Shown: positions 21,440-32,845, numbered from the stretch's first letter. The stretch: DNA of 64,000 bases from Zygnema cylindricum (GCA_037447655.1 JBBHKE010001399.1:62001-126000); one strand, 5' to 3'. A program made the numbers and translations. Notes: a model not told the origin generated them from the sequence alone.

Positions 21440-21676
21440 AGTTAAAGCCATGTCTCCATAAGCTATCCAGAGGAAGAAAGGCAGTAGATGGGTTGATTTA
21501 CCAAAAAAGGGCCTGACCCAGAACTTGATCCTGTTACCTACTGTCTGTCACAGTTCTCGATAGCCGGTAGCTTTATCCGTTTAGTCTAAAGCTAGTGTTG
21601 GGTAATATAGAGTTTGATAATTATCTAAGCAATTACATGTGGACAAATTCATTTAACAGCGACTATATATGGAATG
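21440..21676 (+). repeat. A5: internal fragment of a group A LTR
   Basis: Matches the middle of the A8 LTR (the GCCATGG, CTATCCAGAGG and TTTGATAATTAT blocks) in plus orientation. It is flanked on the left by the A3 LTR and on the right by the start of the A6 LTR, so A3 and A6 probably landed in or recombined with it. Confidence 0.75.
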
Positions 21677-22625
21677 TGTAGAAAAAGGTATTTTATAATC
21701 TTGTACTTTTTGGTCTTCCAGCAGCCCTCATACTTATTGTAGTCACTGAGGACTTGCAAGCAGCCATGGCTATCTCATGCAAGTAAGGAGATAGAGCATA
21801 AGTTATAGTTTCATACAAAAGTTAGGTGGTCACTAGCAAGACTTGATCTGGTGACCTCCGGATAATAGCCGTACGGCGCAGCTGTCAGCCTTATCCGGTA
21901 GGTCTTAGCGAAACGACACACGAATTGGGTTTGGTACAAGTTTATATTGTAAGACGTCGGCATACTTCATGTAACATATTACGGGACTAAGTGAACATGA
22001 AACATGCGGGACCGCACAAAATAAAGTACCGCACGAATTGACATGAATTTCGACGAACGAAATTGAAAGTCGTTGGCGATCGAGGGCTCGAGAAGGAGTC
22101 GGAATTTCGGAGTGGTTTTTGGTGGTTTGCTCAGCATATGTCGGCGGGTGACACGTGGCGAGGGATGATTGGACAACGCGTATTACGGAGGGAGTAACTT
22201 CAGTACAAGAATTAACACGCGTCTGCGGAGCGGCCATACCGTACTATAGCTGTACAAGAAGTACAACGGTAACTGTACCTTCTTCTACCTCATAATCTTT
22301 TGATTGGATAGGTACAATAGTAGTAGGCTTAGAGAGGTAGTTTAGGACTTAGATTATTTCTTGGGTTTCAGCCTCTCTCTCAGAGAGCACTTGTATATAT
22401 AGGCCAACTTTGGTCAACATTATCTTAATGCTCGGGTGAGCAATTTCAGTGATTCTTTTTGCTGAATACTCACGGGAGTCCACGCTACATAGGGGTGTAG
22501 TCGGTCAGAGTTTTTGCGTCCTAAGGTGAAACTTATTCTATGCCAAAGTCAAAAGTGCAAATACTATCTTAGAAGCTTCACATAAGCTAGACATTCTGTG
22601 TTCCAATGGAGGTCACATAATTACA
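21677..22625 (+). repeat. A6 5' LTR
   Basis: 949 bp from TGTAGAAAAAGG to CATAATTACA. An ATG sits 20 nt before the end (22606), as in other group A LTRs, though the frame then meets a TAA. Its first ~400 bp are shared with the LTR piece at 54503-54928 in the satellite. Confidence 0.83.
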
Positions 22626-22691
22626 TGCTATGGGCCCAACCTCTAGGGTGCATATTTTCAATGGAACAGGGTTCATTTATTGGGAAACCAT
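22626..22691 (+). pseudogene. A6 gag N-terminal stub
   Basis: Encodes MGPTSRVHIFNGTGFIYWE, clearly the gag start seen in A3 (MGPPSKVPIFNGTGFIY), then is cut by the A7 LTR. Confidence 0.85.
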
Positions 22692-23736
22692 TGCAATTCT
22701 GTGTCCTCCATTGGACCACAAAATACAGTAAGTCTCTAGATATTATTTAACTAACCCACTTCAAGCCACAACAACTGCTGTCCAGGAAGGCAAAATGATA
22801 ATTTGACTGCACCCCTATGCAGTCTGGACTCCTTTGAGTCTGTAGAAAAAAGAATCACTGAAAATGACCAACCAGCCGATAAGTTATCAGGCAGTAAAAA
22901 TGCCAATTTGTACAAACTCTCAAAGGGAGAGGTGACTATCTACCAAAATTTTCTAAGTCCTGATTCCCTCTAATAACTTCTATCTACTGGAGTACGGACC
23001 AATCAGATTACTGTACTGTACCAAAAAGTACTACTGCTGGTGTACCTTTTGTACGGCCTATGTACGACAAGGCTATTAAGCGAACGCTTGTCTGCATTTC
23101 ACTCGTCCGTACATTCCTCGGAATTCCCATGACCGAATGTCATCTCTCCACGTGGCTCTAGGTCATGCCACGTCACAAAACGCCAAAGTGACAATTCCGG
23201 GATTTCGGCGATGATGTGTGCCGTTGGATTTTCAGCGAGACGCAATTTTAGCCGTTATAAATACTTGCACGATATTTGTTTCACTATTGAAACAAAATGC
23301 GTGATATCCATTTTGAAATAGAATCGTACTTCGTACTTTCATAAAACTGTATCTATACATACCGTTTATAGTTTTAGTTAAATAGATTTGTTCCTCCCTA
23401 AATATATATATATATATATATCTATCACATACTATAACATTTAGCATAGGTTCTAGTCTAATAGGATAAAGCAGACCGCTATTGGCCAACTTGATGAACC
23501 GAAGGTACCGGGATCAAATCCCGGGTCCGTCAGGTATATTTTTAGTAACCTACTAAAAATAACTGCCTGTTGAACTAAGGCAGCCATGGATCAACCATCC
23601 TCTTTATCTTTCAGTGACTACAAGAAGTATGGGGTCTAGAGAGAGGAGGTGGAGGCAAGCTGCCCGTCCTTTTTTTTTCTTTTATCCTAACAAATTTAAA
23701 CCTAGAAAATACTATAGAAATCTATTAATTTCAACA
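22692..23736 (-). repeat. A7 3' LTR
   Basis: 1,045 bp on the minus strand, from TGTTGAAATTAATAG (23736) to GAATTGCA (22692). Contains a GTAC cluster (seven GTAC within about 75 bp, 22990-23066), a (TA)n run near 23405-23420, and the conserved ATG 20 nt before its end. Confidence 0.88.
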
Positions 23737-24615
23737 TTCCCCTTATTTTTTAGTCTAATTTAAATTTTTCTTTCAACCCGCACTTTTCCCGACAATATTT
23801 TAATTTAGGAGAGGGCACAGGTTTGGTCATCATGTTAGCCACCATTTCTTCATCAAGTCCATACACAAGATTTAAAATTTTATTTTCGACTTTTTCCCTT
23901 AGGAAGCTTAATCTTATGTCCATATGTTTTGCTTTGAAATGGTGTTTTGGATTGGCTACAATTCCGATTGCAGCTTGATTATCGCAAAAGATTTCATGCA
24001 CTCCCTCCTTCATATATCCCAGTTCTTGCAACAATGACTTCACCCACATTAGTTCTTTTACAGCAGAACAAGACGCCATATACACAGCCTCTATAGTAGA
24101 TTGAGCAACCACCTTTTGTTGCTTACTGCTCCAACAGCAAGCACCTTCCCCCACATATAAAACATATCCAGAAGTGCATCTTCTCATAGGTGCATCCCCA
24201 TAATTGGCATCACTTTAAGTGGTGATATCAGTGTACTCCCCTCCCAAATGGAACCATAATTCTTTGGTTCCAACCAGATATCTCATGACTCTCTTGGCTG
24301 CCTCCCAGTCTCTCTTTCTAGGATCATTAAGACTCTTACTGAGAACTCCAACTACTGCCGCTATGTTCGACATGGTACAATTCATAAAATAGATCAAACT
24401 TCCTACGACCTGTCTATAAAGGATAGACTTCATAAACTCTCTCTCCTTTGGAATCATCTGATCGTATAAGATCATCACTCCTCCTTGTACACTCCCATCA
24501 CTTACTTTTTTCAAGTCCATGGGAGTGGTACAACTGTTAGCATTTTCCATCTGGAATTTCTCAAACATATTTCCTATTGCTTCTTTCAGAGTAAGTCTAA
24601 TAATCTTCTTCCCTC
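23737..24615 (-). pseudogene. A7 RNase H and partial reverse transcriptase
   Basis: Frames 23750-24187 and 24215-24568 hold VGSLIYFMNCTMSNIAAVVGVLSKSL, LVGTKELWFHLGGEYTDITT, then a stop for Trp (TTWSDANYGDAP), GACCWSSKQQKVVAQST, FCDNQAAIGIVANPKHHFKAKHMDIR and PSPKLKYCREKCGL. These are copia RNase H signatures. A polypurine tract lies at 23737-23746 next to the LTR. Confidence 0.9.
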
Positions 24616-25681
24616 AGTACAAATTAATGGTATGTTTAAAGTATTTTCTAGATCTAAATAGAAATATAGAAAGAAGCCGAGGCAGTCTACCTCTAACTTC
24701 TCTCTTCAACTCTCAAACTTGTCGCAGTCACTGAGAAGTTGGAGTGGAAGCTAGAGCCATGGCTACCTAGGCTATCCAGAGGTTTACGGGAAATATATAT
24801 ATTAATTTATTTACCGTTGGGTTATTTACTAAAAGGGTATATGTTTACCCTAAGATTTGATCCTGGTACCTGTCGGACGGTAAGCTGCCGGTAGCCGGTA
24901 GCCTTAACCGTTAAGTCTAGACATAGTGTTACGTATTATAAGGTTTGATAATTAGTTAAACATTAATACGTAGGATAGTTCATTTAACTAAAACAGTTTT
25001 ACGAGAGACATAGATCCAGTAATGTAAAAGTACGGATAACGGTACGGATAAGAAATAAATACCGCGCATTTATTTCTTAAGCAAAACAAATACCGCGCAT
25101 GTATTTATTATGGCTACGATTTAATGTGAATTTAATCCGACAGCCAGAATTAACGCCGAGAGCGCGGAAGAGAATTTTGGCGGTTTGTGGTTATCCCCAC
25201 ATCGGATGACACGTGGCGAAATTACATTGGATCGTGGTATCTTTGGAGATTACGGCACCGAATCCGAATATGACATGTGTCGACAATTAGGCCATGTTGT
25301 ACAATTTCCGTACATAAAGTACACCGGCGATTGTACTTTTGTGTACGGAGGAGAAATCTGATTGGTTCCCTACATCAGTAGATAGAGTCTGTGAGAGAGA
25401 TAGGACTTAGAAAAATTAGGAGATAGAACCCTCTCTCCCAGAGAGATTCTGTACAAAGGTCAACTTTGACCCTCCATAACTTACTGCTCAGGGGAGCAAA
25501 TTCAGAGATTCTTTTTGCTATCGACTCAAGGGAGTCTTGCCTTCACAGGGGTTAAGTTGGTCAGAGTTTTTGTATGCCAGGGTGGTTGTTATTCTTGCTG
25601 AAACACAAAGGGGTCAGGGTTATCCTAGAGGTTTCTTGGAAGCTGTCCACTCTGAGGACTTATGGAGGTCTCAAAGTTTCA
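24616..25681 (+). repeat. A8 5' LTR
   Basis: 1,066 bp, start degenerate (AGTACAAATTAATGG where the 3' copy has TGTAGAAATTAAGGG), end AAAGTTTCA followed by GGTTATAGGCCC, a PBS with one change. Five GTAC words lie within about 50 bp at 25298-25347. ATG at 25662 is 20 nt before the LTR end. Confidence 0.88.
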
Positions 25682-26637
25682 GGTTATAGGCCCACCCTCT
25701 AAGGTACCAATCTTTAATGGAACTGGCTTCATATACTGGGAAAGTATGATGATAGGAGCTCTATGTGAAAAAAGGTTTTGGGGGATAGTGAGTGGATGAT
25801 TGGGGCGTCCATCAAGTCTTGGAATTTCTTCAGGGTTTGAAAGAAGCATATTCACAAAGAAAGGAGGTCCATCTTCAACGGAGGAGATAAAAGAAGGAGA
25901 GGTGGTGGACAAAGGAGCGGAGAAGGAGACGACCACACCAATAGCAACCGGTTCAGCATTCATATCACCTATTCCGAGGAACAAGGAGAATGATATTCAA
26001 ACCTGGGATTTCAACAATATGGCGGCAAAGCACTTCCACCTACACAATCTTACCCAAGGACTTGCATTTCCTCATTTGCAGGTAGAAAGGGCATCAGATC
26101 TGTGGATGGCTCTCATAGAGATGTACCGAAGTGGTACGATTCAGCAACAACAGTTGGCTGATCAAAAAGTTAAGGAATATGTATACAAAGGGGGGAAAAT
26201 GTTGGATTTTTGCAATGAGCTTGCTACACTCTTCATGGAGCTAGAGAGTGCGGGAAAAGATTTTTGTGAAAATGAAAAGATTAACTGTTTACTGATGAAG
26301 TTACCTGATGAGTTCGAGAACATAGTCAACCGTGTGCAGAACTTGTCGGACTCAAGGTGGATATGGAACTCAGTGGTAGGAATGATTCTCGTTCGGGAGA
26401 ATACGATAGACATCTGAAGGGGAGGAAAGAGTGGCCAATCCTTGGCAACTTCGACCGATTGGAGGAACAAGGATTCTCGGAAACCGGTCAGAAGTTATGG
26501 GGGAAGGGAGCAGAAAAATTAGGCGGACGAGTTCGGACCAAGGGCTCCCAAAGGTTTATGTCATTTTTGTAAGAAACCGTGGCACTATATGGCAGAGTGC
26601 ACTAAGCTAACCGAGCTTTGGTTAAAGGAGAAGTAGA
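25662..26637 (+). pseudogene. A8 gag
   Basis: Same architecture as A3 gag: MEVSKFQVIGPPSKVPIF across the LTR/PBS, where the PBS ATG has become ATA. TGA replaces Arg at about 25798. A 205-codon open core (25800-26417) includes NNMAAKHFHLHNLTQG and LMKLPDEFENIVNRVQ, then a stop near 26415 and a TAG near 26518. The zinc knuckle reads CHFCKKPWHYMAEC, with all metal ligands kept. A TAG replaces Gln at 26635-26637. Confidence 0.88.
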
Positions 26638-27143
26638 CCGGTGGTACCCCGAGAGGAAAGAAAAAGGCCCTTTTGACACAAGTACATGAGGCGGAATCCG
26701 AAGACGAGGACGTTGAGCTCTTTTTGGATGAGGAGTTGGAGGCGAAAAAGAAGGTCGAAATTCCACGAAGGCAGAAATGTGCTTACGGTGGATTCAAAGG
26801 AGAAGCAGGCAGGATTATAGATTCAGGTGCCTCCATGCATATGTGTAAGGATAGGCACATGTTCACTAAGATAAGAAAGATTCCCACCGTAGAGATAGAG
26901 TACGAGGATGGGAGGATAGTCACCACTACTCTTGTAGGATCGGTAGATCTGAAAGTGTTAGTAGAAGGAAAGACATCCATAGTAACATTCTCCGATGTAT
27001 TGTTTATTCCGGAGCTGAACAAAAACCTCATCTCTACATCTGTATAAGATGATAAGGGTTTTTTTACTAGCACTAGGGAAGGAGTCTTTAGCGCTAGTTT
27101 TGAGGAGGATATCTATTTTATTGCTGACAAAGGTAACCATAGG
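26638..27143 (+). pseudogene. A8 aspartic protease
   Basis: Open frame 26673-27047 with an acidic gag tail, RRQKCAYGG, the intact active site IIDSGASMHMCKD, and VEIEYEDGRIVTTTLVGSVDL through FSDVLFIPELNKNLISTSV. It ends at TAA replacing Leu in SVLDDKG. The sequence continues beyond the stop as FTSTREGVF. Confidence 0.88.
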
Positions 27144-28100
27144 ATGTTTAGGCTGATTTTAAGTAATGAAACGAAGAAACTTTATTATGCTGGTGTTCAT
27201 GATATTATGATGTGGCATAAGAGGCTTGGGCATGTGAATCTAGACAAGTTAAGAGAGATGAAAAAGACGGGAGTGGTGGAAGTGATTAAGTTTAGTGAGA
27301 ATGATAATATAAGTGATTGTAGTAGATGTGCTCAAGGTAAAACACACAGATTACCCTTTCCTAAAAAAACCACCTATAAGGGGGAAAAAATTCTAGATCT
27401 AGTACACACAGATATTTGGGGACCAGCTAAAGTGCCCTCACCGGGGGGGGGAAGAGATTTATGATGACTATCACTGATGATTGGTCTCGGTATTTGCGAG
27501 TGTAATTTTTGATAAACAAGTCCGAAGCTCAGGATTGTTTTAGAAAATATAAAGCATGGAGTGAAAAACTTCATGAAACTCGAATCAAGAGAATAAGGAG
27601 TGACAATTGTGGAGAGTATACTTCTAACTCGTTTGAGGATTTTCTGAGGGAAGATAGGGTCCAACACCAGAAGACAATTCCAGAAAACCCAAAACAGAAT
27701 GGGGTAGCTGAAAGGTTAAATAGAACACTAAGTAATAGTGCTCGAAGTATGTTGTCAGATAAGAAGATAGGAAAAAGGTTTTGGGCAGAAGCAATGAACT
27801 GTGCTAATTCTAAAATAGAATTCTTACTTCAACTATAAAAGATCAAACACCTTATGAGAGATGGACAAGCCGAAAACCAGACATATCTCACTTAAAGGTT
27901 TTCAGTAGTCAAGTATTAAGTCTAGATACAGATCGGTATAATTGGAAGCTATATCCTAAAGGAAAACCGGGATACTTATTAGGATATGATGAGGATGTTA
28001 AAGGATATAGAGTTTATGATCTAAAAAGGGAAGATATAATCTTAGTAATAATCTAGTAGATATCGATAATGGAAAGTCTGTGGATCCCTTCAAATATACA
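27144..28100 (+). pseudogene. A8 integrase
   Basis: 27144-27464 holds MMWHKRLGHVNLDKL, CSRCAQGKTHRLPFPK and VHTDIWGPAKVPSP, with the complete HHCC set and first Asp. A run of eight G near 27443-27450 shifts the frame. 27509-27838 carries the second Asp (RSDNCGEYTSN) and NGVAERLNRTL with the catalytic Glu, then FWAEAMNCAN before another frameshift. 27840-28070 continues the C-terminal part (TPYERWTSRKPDISHL, GYDEDVKGYRVYDLKRED). Confidence 0.87.
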
Positions 28101-29291
28101 AAATCAGTAAAAATCAGATATGAGTCAGAAAATTCCGATGACTTTGAGCTCCCTAACTATCCAGGTTTTAGAGGAGATGACATTCTTGCAAATACAAATC
28201 AGACCAAAAAGGACTGGGTTGTGGAAACTCCAGTGACAACTCTACCCGAAGCGGAAGATGTGGTGGAAATTGATTCGGAATCAAGGGATAGGGGAGAAGC
28301 CGTGTTTGTTCGAAAGAATCCACGATAACCATCTATTCCGGCCTCAGATTTTGAGGGGGGAAGGAGAAGTAGCAAAAGACTAAAAGAAAAACAGGTTAAT
28401 AACAAGGTAACTAAACTATCTCATCAAGATGAACCTCAAACTTATGGAGAGGCGATGACTTGTATACAAACAAACCAGTGGAAGACAGCCATCAATGAGG
28501 AGATGGCCTCAATTATGGCAGCCGATACTTGGGAGCTGGTGGATTGTCCACCTAACCGAAAACCAATCGGTTGTAGGTGGGTTTTCAAATTTTAATTGAA
28601 TTCAGATAACACAATCGAGCGCTACAAGACCCCATTAGTGGCAAAGGGATTTTCACAAAAAAAGGGAATTGACTACGAGGAAACCTTTGCCCCGGTGGTC
28701 AGATCTCCCTCTGTCCGCATACTTCTTAGCCTGGCAGCAGCGGAAGACATGGAAGTGCACGAGATGGACATCAAGACAGCCTTTTTGCATGAAGAATTGG
28801 AAGAGGAGATCTTCATGCGACAACCCGAAGGGTTTGTGGAGGAAGGAGAGGAGAGTAAGGTATGCCGGCTGATTAAATCTCTTTATGGTTTAAAACAGGC
28901 GCCTCGACAGTGGAATAAGAAGCTTGATGAGTTTCTTACCGGTCTGGGATATATCCGGATCAGCTCAGATCACTCAATCTATGTTTTCGAAGATGAGGAA
29001 GGTTTTATATTTATTGCAATTTATGTTGATGATTTGCTTGTCTTAAGTAAATCAATAGAAAAAATTAATAATCTGAAAACCAATCTTAAGGGGAGATTTG
29101 AAATGAAAGATATAGGGGAAGCAAAATATATTTTTTTAATTCAAGTAGAAAGAGATCGAAAAAGAAAGATTATAAGATTGACTCAAAAAGAAGCAATAGG
29201 GAACATGCTTGAAAATTTTCAAATAGATAAAGCTAATAGTTCTACAACTCCAATGAAGTTGAAGAAGGGAAGTGAGGGGAGTGAGGAATAA
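28080..29291 (+). pseudogene. A8 pol linker and reverse transcriptase
   Basis: 28080-28328 is the acidic linker (DPFKYTKSVKIRYES). After a stop for Leu comes PSIPASDFEGGRRSSKR. The 231-codon frame 28596-29291 is a nearly complete reverse transcriptase: FSQKKGIDYEETFAPVVR, MDIKTAFLHEELEEEIFMRQP, LYGLKQAPRQWNKKLDEFL, AIYVDDLLVLSKS (YVDD intact) and FEMKDIGEAKYI. A TAA replaces Lys in FKLKLNPDN at 28594-28596, and another TAA ends the frame at 29289-29291. Confidence 0.9.
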
Positions 29292-29339
29292 GGAGTCCTA
29301 TTCTTAGAAGAGGAATTATCTCTTGAAGAACAGAAGTTT

Positions 29340-30035
29340 ATGCAGACTATTCCTTACAAGCAAGTAGTGGGAAGTCTAATCTATTTTATGAATTGTACCC
29401 GGCTGGATTTAGGTGCAGCTGTAGGAGTGTTGAGTAGAAGTCTAAATGCTCCCAATAAGAGGGATTGGGAGGCAGCTAAGAGACTCCTTAAATTTTTGAT
29501 AGGAACTAGGGATCTATGGTTGCATTTTGGTGGGGAGAATATTGACATCACTACTTGGAGTGATGCCAGTTATGGTGATGCTCCGATGAGAAGATGCACT
29601 TCTAGATATGTATTATATGTGGGTGATGGGGCTTGCTGTTGGAGTAGCAAACAGCAAAAAGTTATTGCTCAGTTCACCATGGAGGCTGAGTATATGGCCT
29701 CTTGCTCTGCTGTAAAAGAATTGATGTGGGTCAAGACTTTGCTTGGTGAGCTTGGTCACCTTAAGAGTGGTGTGCAAATTATTTTTTGTGATAATCAGGC
29801 AGCAATCGCTATTTCTGCCAATCCTAAACATCATTTTAAAGCTAAACACATGGACATTAGACTCAGCTTTGTTAGAGAGAAAGTAGAAAACAAAATAATC
29901 AGCTTAGAGTACCGACCAGATTGTGAGATGGTAGCACAAATGATGACCAAACTTGTGCCTTCCCCTAAGCTAATTTTCTACAGGGAAAAGTGTGGTATGA
30001 AATTAAAGATTGACGAGAAAATAAGGGGAGTGTAG
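29340..30035 (+). CDS. A8 RNase H domain, open frame running into the LTR
   Basis: 231 codons without interruption: VVGSLIYFMNCTRLDLGAAV, WSDASYGDAPMRRCTS (Asp), GACCWSSKQQKVIAQFT, EAEYMASCSA (Glu), FCDNQAAIAI (Asp), KHMDIRLSFVREKVE and PSPKLIFYREKCG. All RNase H catalytic residues are kept. The stop TAG at 30033-30035 is formed by the first bases of the 3' LTR (TGTAG), so the pol frame ends inside the LTR. A polypurine tract AATAAGGGGAG precedes the LTR. Confidence 0.9.
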   Translation: MQTIPYKQVVGSLIYFMNCTRLDLGAAVGVLSRSLNAPNKRDWEAAKRLLKFLIGTRDLWLHFGGENIDITTWSDASYGDAPMRRCTSRYVLYVGDGACCWSSKQQKVIAQFTMEAEYMASCSAVKELMWVKTLLGELGHLKSGVQIIFCDNQAAIAISANPKHHFKAKHMDIRLSFVREKVENKIISLEYRPDCEMVAQMMTKLVPSPKLIFYREKCGMKLKIDEKIRGV

Positions 30036-31086
30036 AAATTAAGGGTCTTTTTAAGTATTTTCTATGTCTGAATAGAAATAAGAAAGAAGCGGAGGCAGTC
30101 TACCTCTAACTTCTCTCTCCAACTTCTCAAACTTGTCGCAGTCACTGAGAAATTGGAGAAGGAGCTAGAGCCATGGCTACCTAGGCTATCCAGAGGTTTA
30201 CGGGAAAATATATTTTAGTTAGGGGTTTAATTTACTAAAAGATATGTGCCGGCCACAAGATTTGATCCTGCTACCTACCGGCCGGCAGACAGCCAGTAGC
30301 CGGTAGCCTTAGCCATTAAGTGTACAAGTAGTGTTACGTATTATAGGGTTTGATAATTATTTAAACATTTATACATAGAAAAGTTCATTTAACTATAACT
30401 GATTACGGGAGACATATGTCTAGTAATTGTAAAAGTACGGATTCCGGTACGGATAAGAAACCAATACCACGCATTTATTTCTTTAGTGAAACGAATACCA
30501 CACATGTATTTATTACGGCTGCGATTAAATGTGAATTTAATCGGACGGCCAGAATTAACGTCGAGATCGCGGAAGAGGATTTCGACGGTTTGTGGTCATC
30601 GCCACATCGGATGACATGTGGCGGAATGACATTGGATCGCGGCATCTCCAAGGATTAAGGGAGCGAATTCGGACATACCACGTGTCGACATTTAGGCCAT
30701 GTCGTACAATGGCCGTACATAAAGTACACCGACAGTTGTACTTTTGTGTACAAAACTGAAATCTGATTGGCTCCGTACATCAGTAGATGGAGTTTGTAAG
30801 AGAGATAGGACTTAGAAAAATTAGAAGATAGGACCCTCTCTCCTAGAGAGCTTGTGTACAAAAGGTTAACTTTGACCCTCCATAACTTACTGCTTAGGGG
30901 AGCAAATTCAGAGATTCTTTTTGTTATTGACTCAGGGGAGTCTTCTCTTCATAGGGGTGAAGTTGGTCACGTTATTGTCTGCGAGGGTGGTAGTTATTTT
31001 TGCTAAAACACAAAGGGGTCAGGGTTATCCTAGAGGCTTCTTGGAAGCTATCCACTCTGAGGACTTATGGAGGTCTTAGAGTTCTT
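30031..31086 (+). repeat. A8 3' LTR
   Basis: 1,056 bp starting TGTAGAAATTAAGGG, collinear with the 5' LTR. The conserved ATG is at 31067. The end is degenerate (GTTCTT where GTTTCA is expected), so the exact boundary is inferred from the 20-nt spacing. Confidence 0.85.
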
Positions 31087-31092
31087 GCTAAA

Positions 31093-32120
31093 TGTTGTAA
31101 TTTATAAATCACTATTTCAGTAAATAGGGGTAAAATAACTTAGAATTTTTTCTAATTAGTCTACTCTAATACTTACCCTAATTAGCGTTACAGTAGTAAA
31201 AAGTACGGTAGAGTGTATTTGCACTTTTGCAGGGACACGTGTTGGCAAAAGAACGTATGCAGGGTTTTCGGAGTGTTGCCAACAGTCAGTCATATGTGTC
31301 ACGCAGTTGACGATTCGATTCACACGATAAAACAAACTGGATCTGAACCGGGTATTGCGGAAATATATGGTACAGTTCAACGGTACCATCGTCGATTCAA
31401 TTTGTTCCAACGGACGCGATTCACCTGGGACCACAAGCGTGATTCACAAGGGACCACAAGCGTGATTCGCGTGGGACCACAAGTGACGAAGCACTTAGGT
31501 GCTTTGTACTACACGACCACATTTGGCTAGACTTTAGCGATTACCGCTGACTAAGCATGTGGAACATTTTGTGTACGGTTGGAACGTTTTGTGTACGGTT
31601 CAATATCTGAAAATATTTGAATAACATTGTTTTGCAGTTTAGTGGAATAAAAAATAGTGTTCCATTAATCAGGTTTTTAGAAAGTAATAATTAGGGTTTT
31701 GAGGTACGATGACGTACAAGTAGGATGCCTTGTTGTTAGTCAGGATAATAACCGTAGTAACGGTTGCTCAAATTAGTGTAGATCAGTAGATACACACTAT
31801 GAGTATATAACTCAGGACTTCGCCAATTTTGTAGCATCCAGTATTGGGAATATGATTTTATAAAGGCAGTTTTTGGGAAAATTACAGAGATCATATCTTA
31901 TGTTTTACTAGGTCATGTAGGCTGCAATTTATAGAATTGTCATTTTACTGTATTTTTTATCACTTTGGCAAACTTGAGGCATATTGGCTTTATGAGTCAT
32001 ATGTTCTGTCAGTTTAAAGTAGGCTGTTGACTAGGTACTTTGATTATTTTTGCTGTTTTTCATGTCTACTTCCACCACTACTGCTGGTCCTCCTCTAGCA
32101 ACGGTGGTTGTAGAACAACA
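31093..32120 (+). mobile_element. B2: group B solo LTR with target-site duplication
   Basis: 1,028 bp starting TGTTGTAATTTAT and ending GTAGAACAACA, flanked by CTAAA at 31088-31092 and 32121-32125, a perfect 5-bp duplication. It matches the B1 LTR. No internal sequence remains. It keeps, 59 nt before its end (32062), the ATG of the LTR-borne gag start, reading MSTSTTTAGPPLATVVVEQ. Confidence 0.92.
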
Positions 32121-32125
32121 CTAAA

Positions 32126-32845
32126 TACTACGGTGTAGTGTTTATGTTTGATTTTTTTTTTCCGCTACTTCAAACAACTTTTCTCTGTACACAGTTTTCC
32201 GATTTTCATTTTAATATAGTTATTAGGAAGCTAAGACTCTTACCTGTCAATCGCAACCGTCAAAGCTGAAATCTAACAAGCGTGTACAGAGGAAAGACGT
32301 TTTAAATGGCGAAAAGAACATTAACACTAATTGCGATTCACAGTGTACGTACACTTTTCATTTTTTTCCATTTTTTGGATATGTTTTTTAAATTCGAACA
32401 CCTTTTCATTTTTTTTTTGTTTGTCTTTTCTACCCATTCTCAGCAGAATCCCTAAGCATTTCTACAACTAAAAGAGGGAAATGTTTTTTTTTTTTTTTTT
32501 TTTTTCCTTTTTTTTTTTTTTTTTTTTTTTTCACTTCTATTGATTTTTTTCCACTTGTTTTTTGTCTTTTTTCTGTTTACTCTTCAGATTAAAGGTAAAC
32601 CGATTCAAGTATTACTCCTGTCATTTTTTGTCAAACCTTTTTAATTTGGATTGTTCTATTTGTGTATGAGTTTAATTATTCTCCATCGATACATTTATTG
32701 TTCAATTAGGATTTTAAACCCTAAAAAACCTTTAAAAAACCCTAAAAAAACTTAAAAAACCCTAGACCTAAAAAACCCTTGAAAAACCCTTATAGTTGTT
32801 AACTAGTTCTAACTCTTGGGGTAGAGGAGGAGAGAGAGGAGAGGG
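32126..32845. other. Low-complexity spacer
   Basis: No coding sequence. Contains a T-rich tract of nearly 50 bp (32484-32531, interrupted by CC) and a run of AAACCCTAAAA-like words at 32715-32792, and ends in a purine-rich stretch (GAGAGAGGAGAGGG) next to the TRIM-like unit. Confidence 0.65.
32715..32792. repeat. CCCTAAA-like irregular repeat tract
   Basis: Five to six AACCCTAAA- or AACCCTTGAAA-like words in about 80 bp. They resemble plant-type telomere repeats (CCCTAAA) but spacing and A-run length vary, so this may be simple A/C-rich low complexity. Confidence 0.4.

Larger units (their letters stand above)
21677..22691 (+). mobile_element. A6: group A element, 5' LTR plus gag stub
   Basis: Plus-strand LTR 21677-22625 followed by a PBS-like TGCTATGGGCCC and the first codons of gag, cut at 22691 by the insertion of A7. 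Its right part is not found in the window. Confidence 0.83.
22692..24615 (-). mobile_element. A7: group A copia element, 3' half
   Basis: Minus-strand element inserted in A6 gag, with 3' LTR (22692-23736), polypurine tract, RNase H and part of the reverse transcriptase. The reverse transcriptase stops at 24615, where A8 begins. The rest of A7 does not reappear beyond A8, so it was deleted or lost by recombination. Confidence 0.9.
24616..31086 (+). mobile_element. A8: group A copia retrotransposon, full length but mutated
   Basis: 6.5 kb with both LTRs (24616-25681 and 30031-31086) and the full gag, protease, integrase, reverse transcriptase and RNase H order on the plus strand. Several stops and frameshifts occur in each domain except RNase H. 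Flanking 5-bp words (CCCTC and GCTAA) do not match, and the A7 sequence broken at its left does not resume at its right, which suggests that the two halves were joined by recombination between copies. Confidence 0.93.

Noticed and set aside
1-31086. Repeat-induced point mutation (C to T in CpA context) as the general cause of stops
   Set aside because: Some stops fit CAG to TAG, but many need other changes (TAT to TAA, TTA to TAA, AAA to TAA, GAG to TAG) or are frameshifts.
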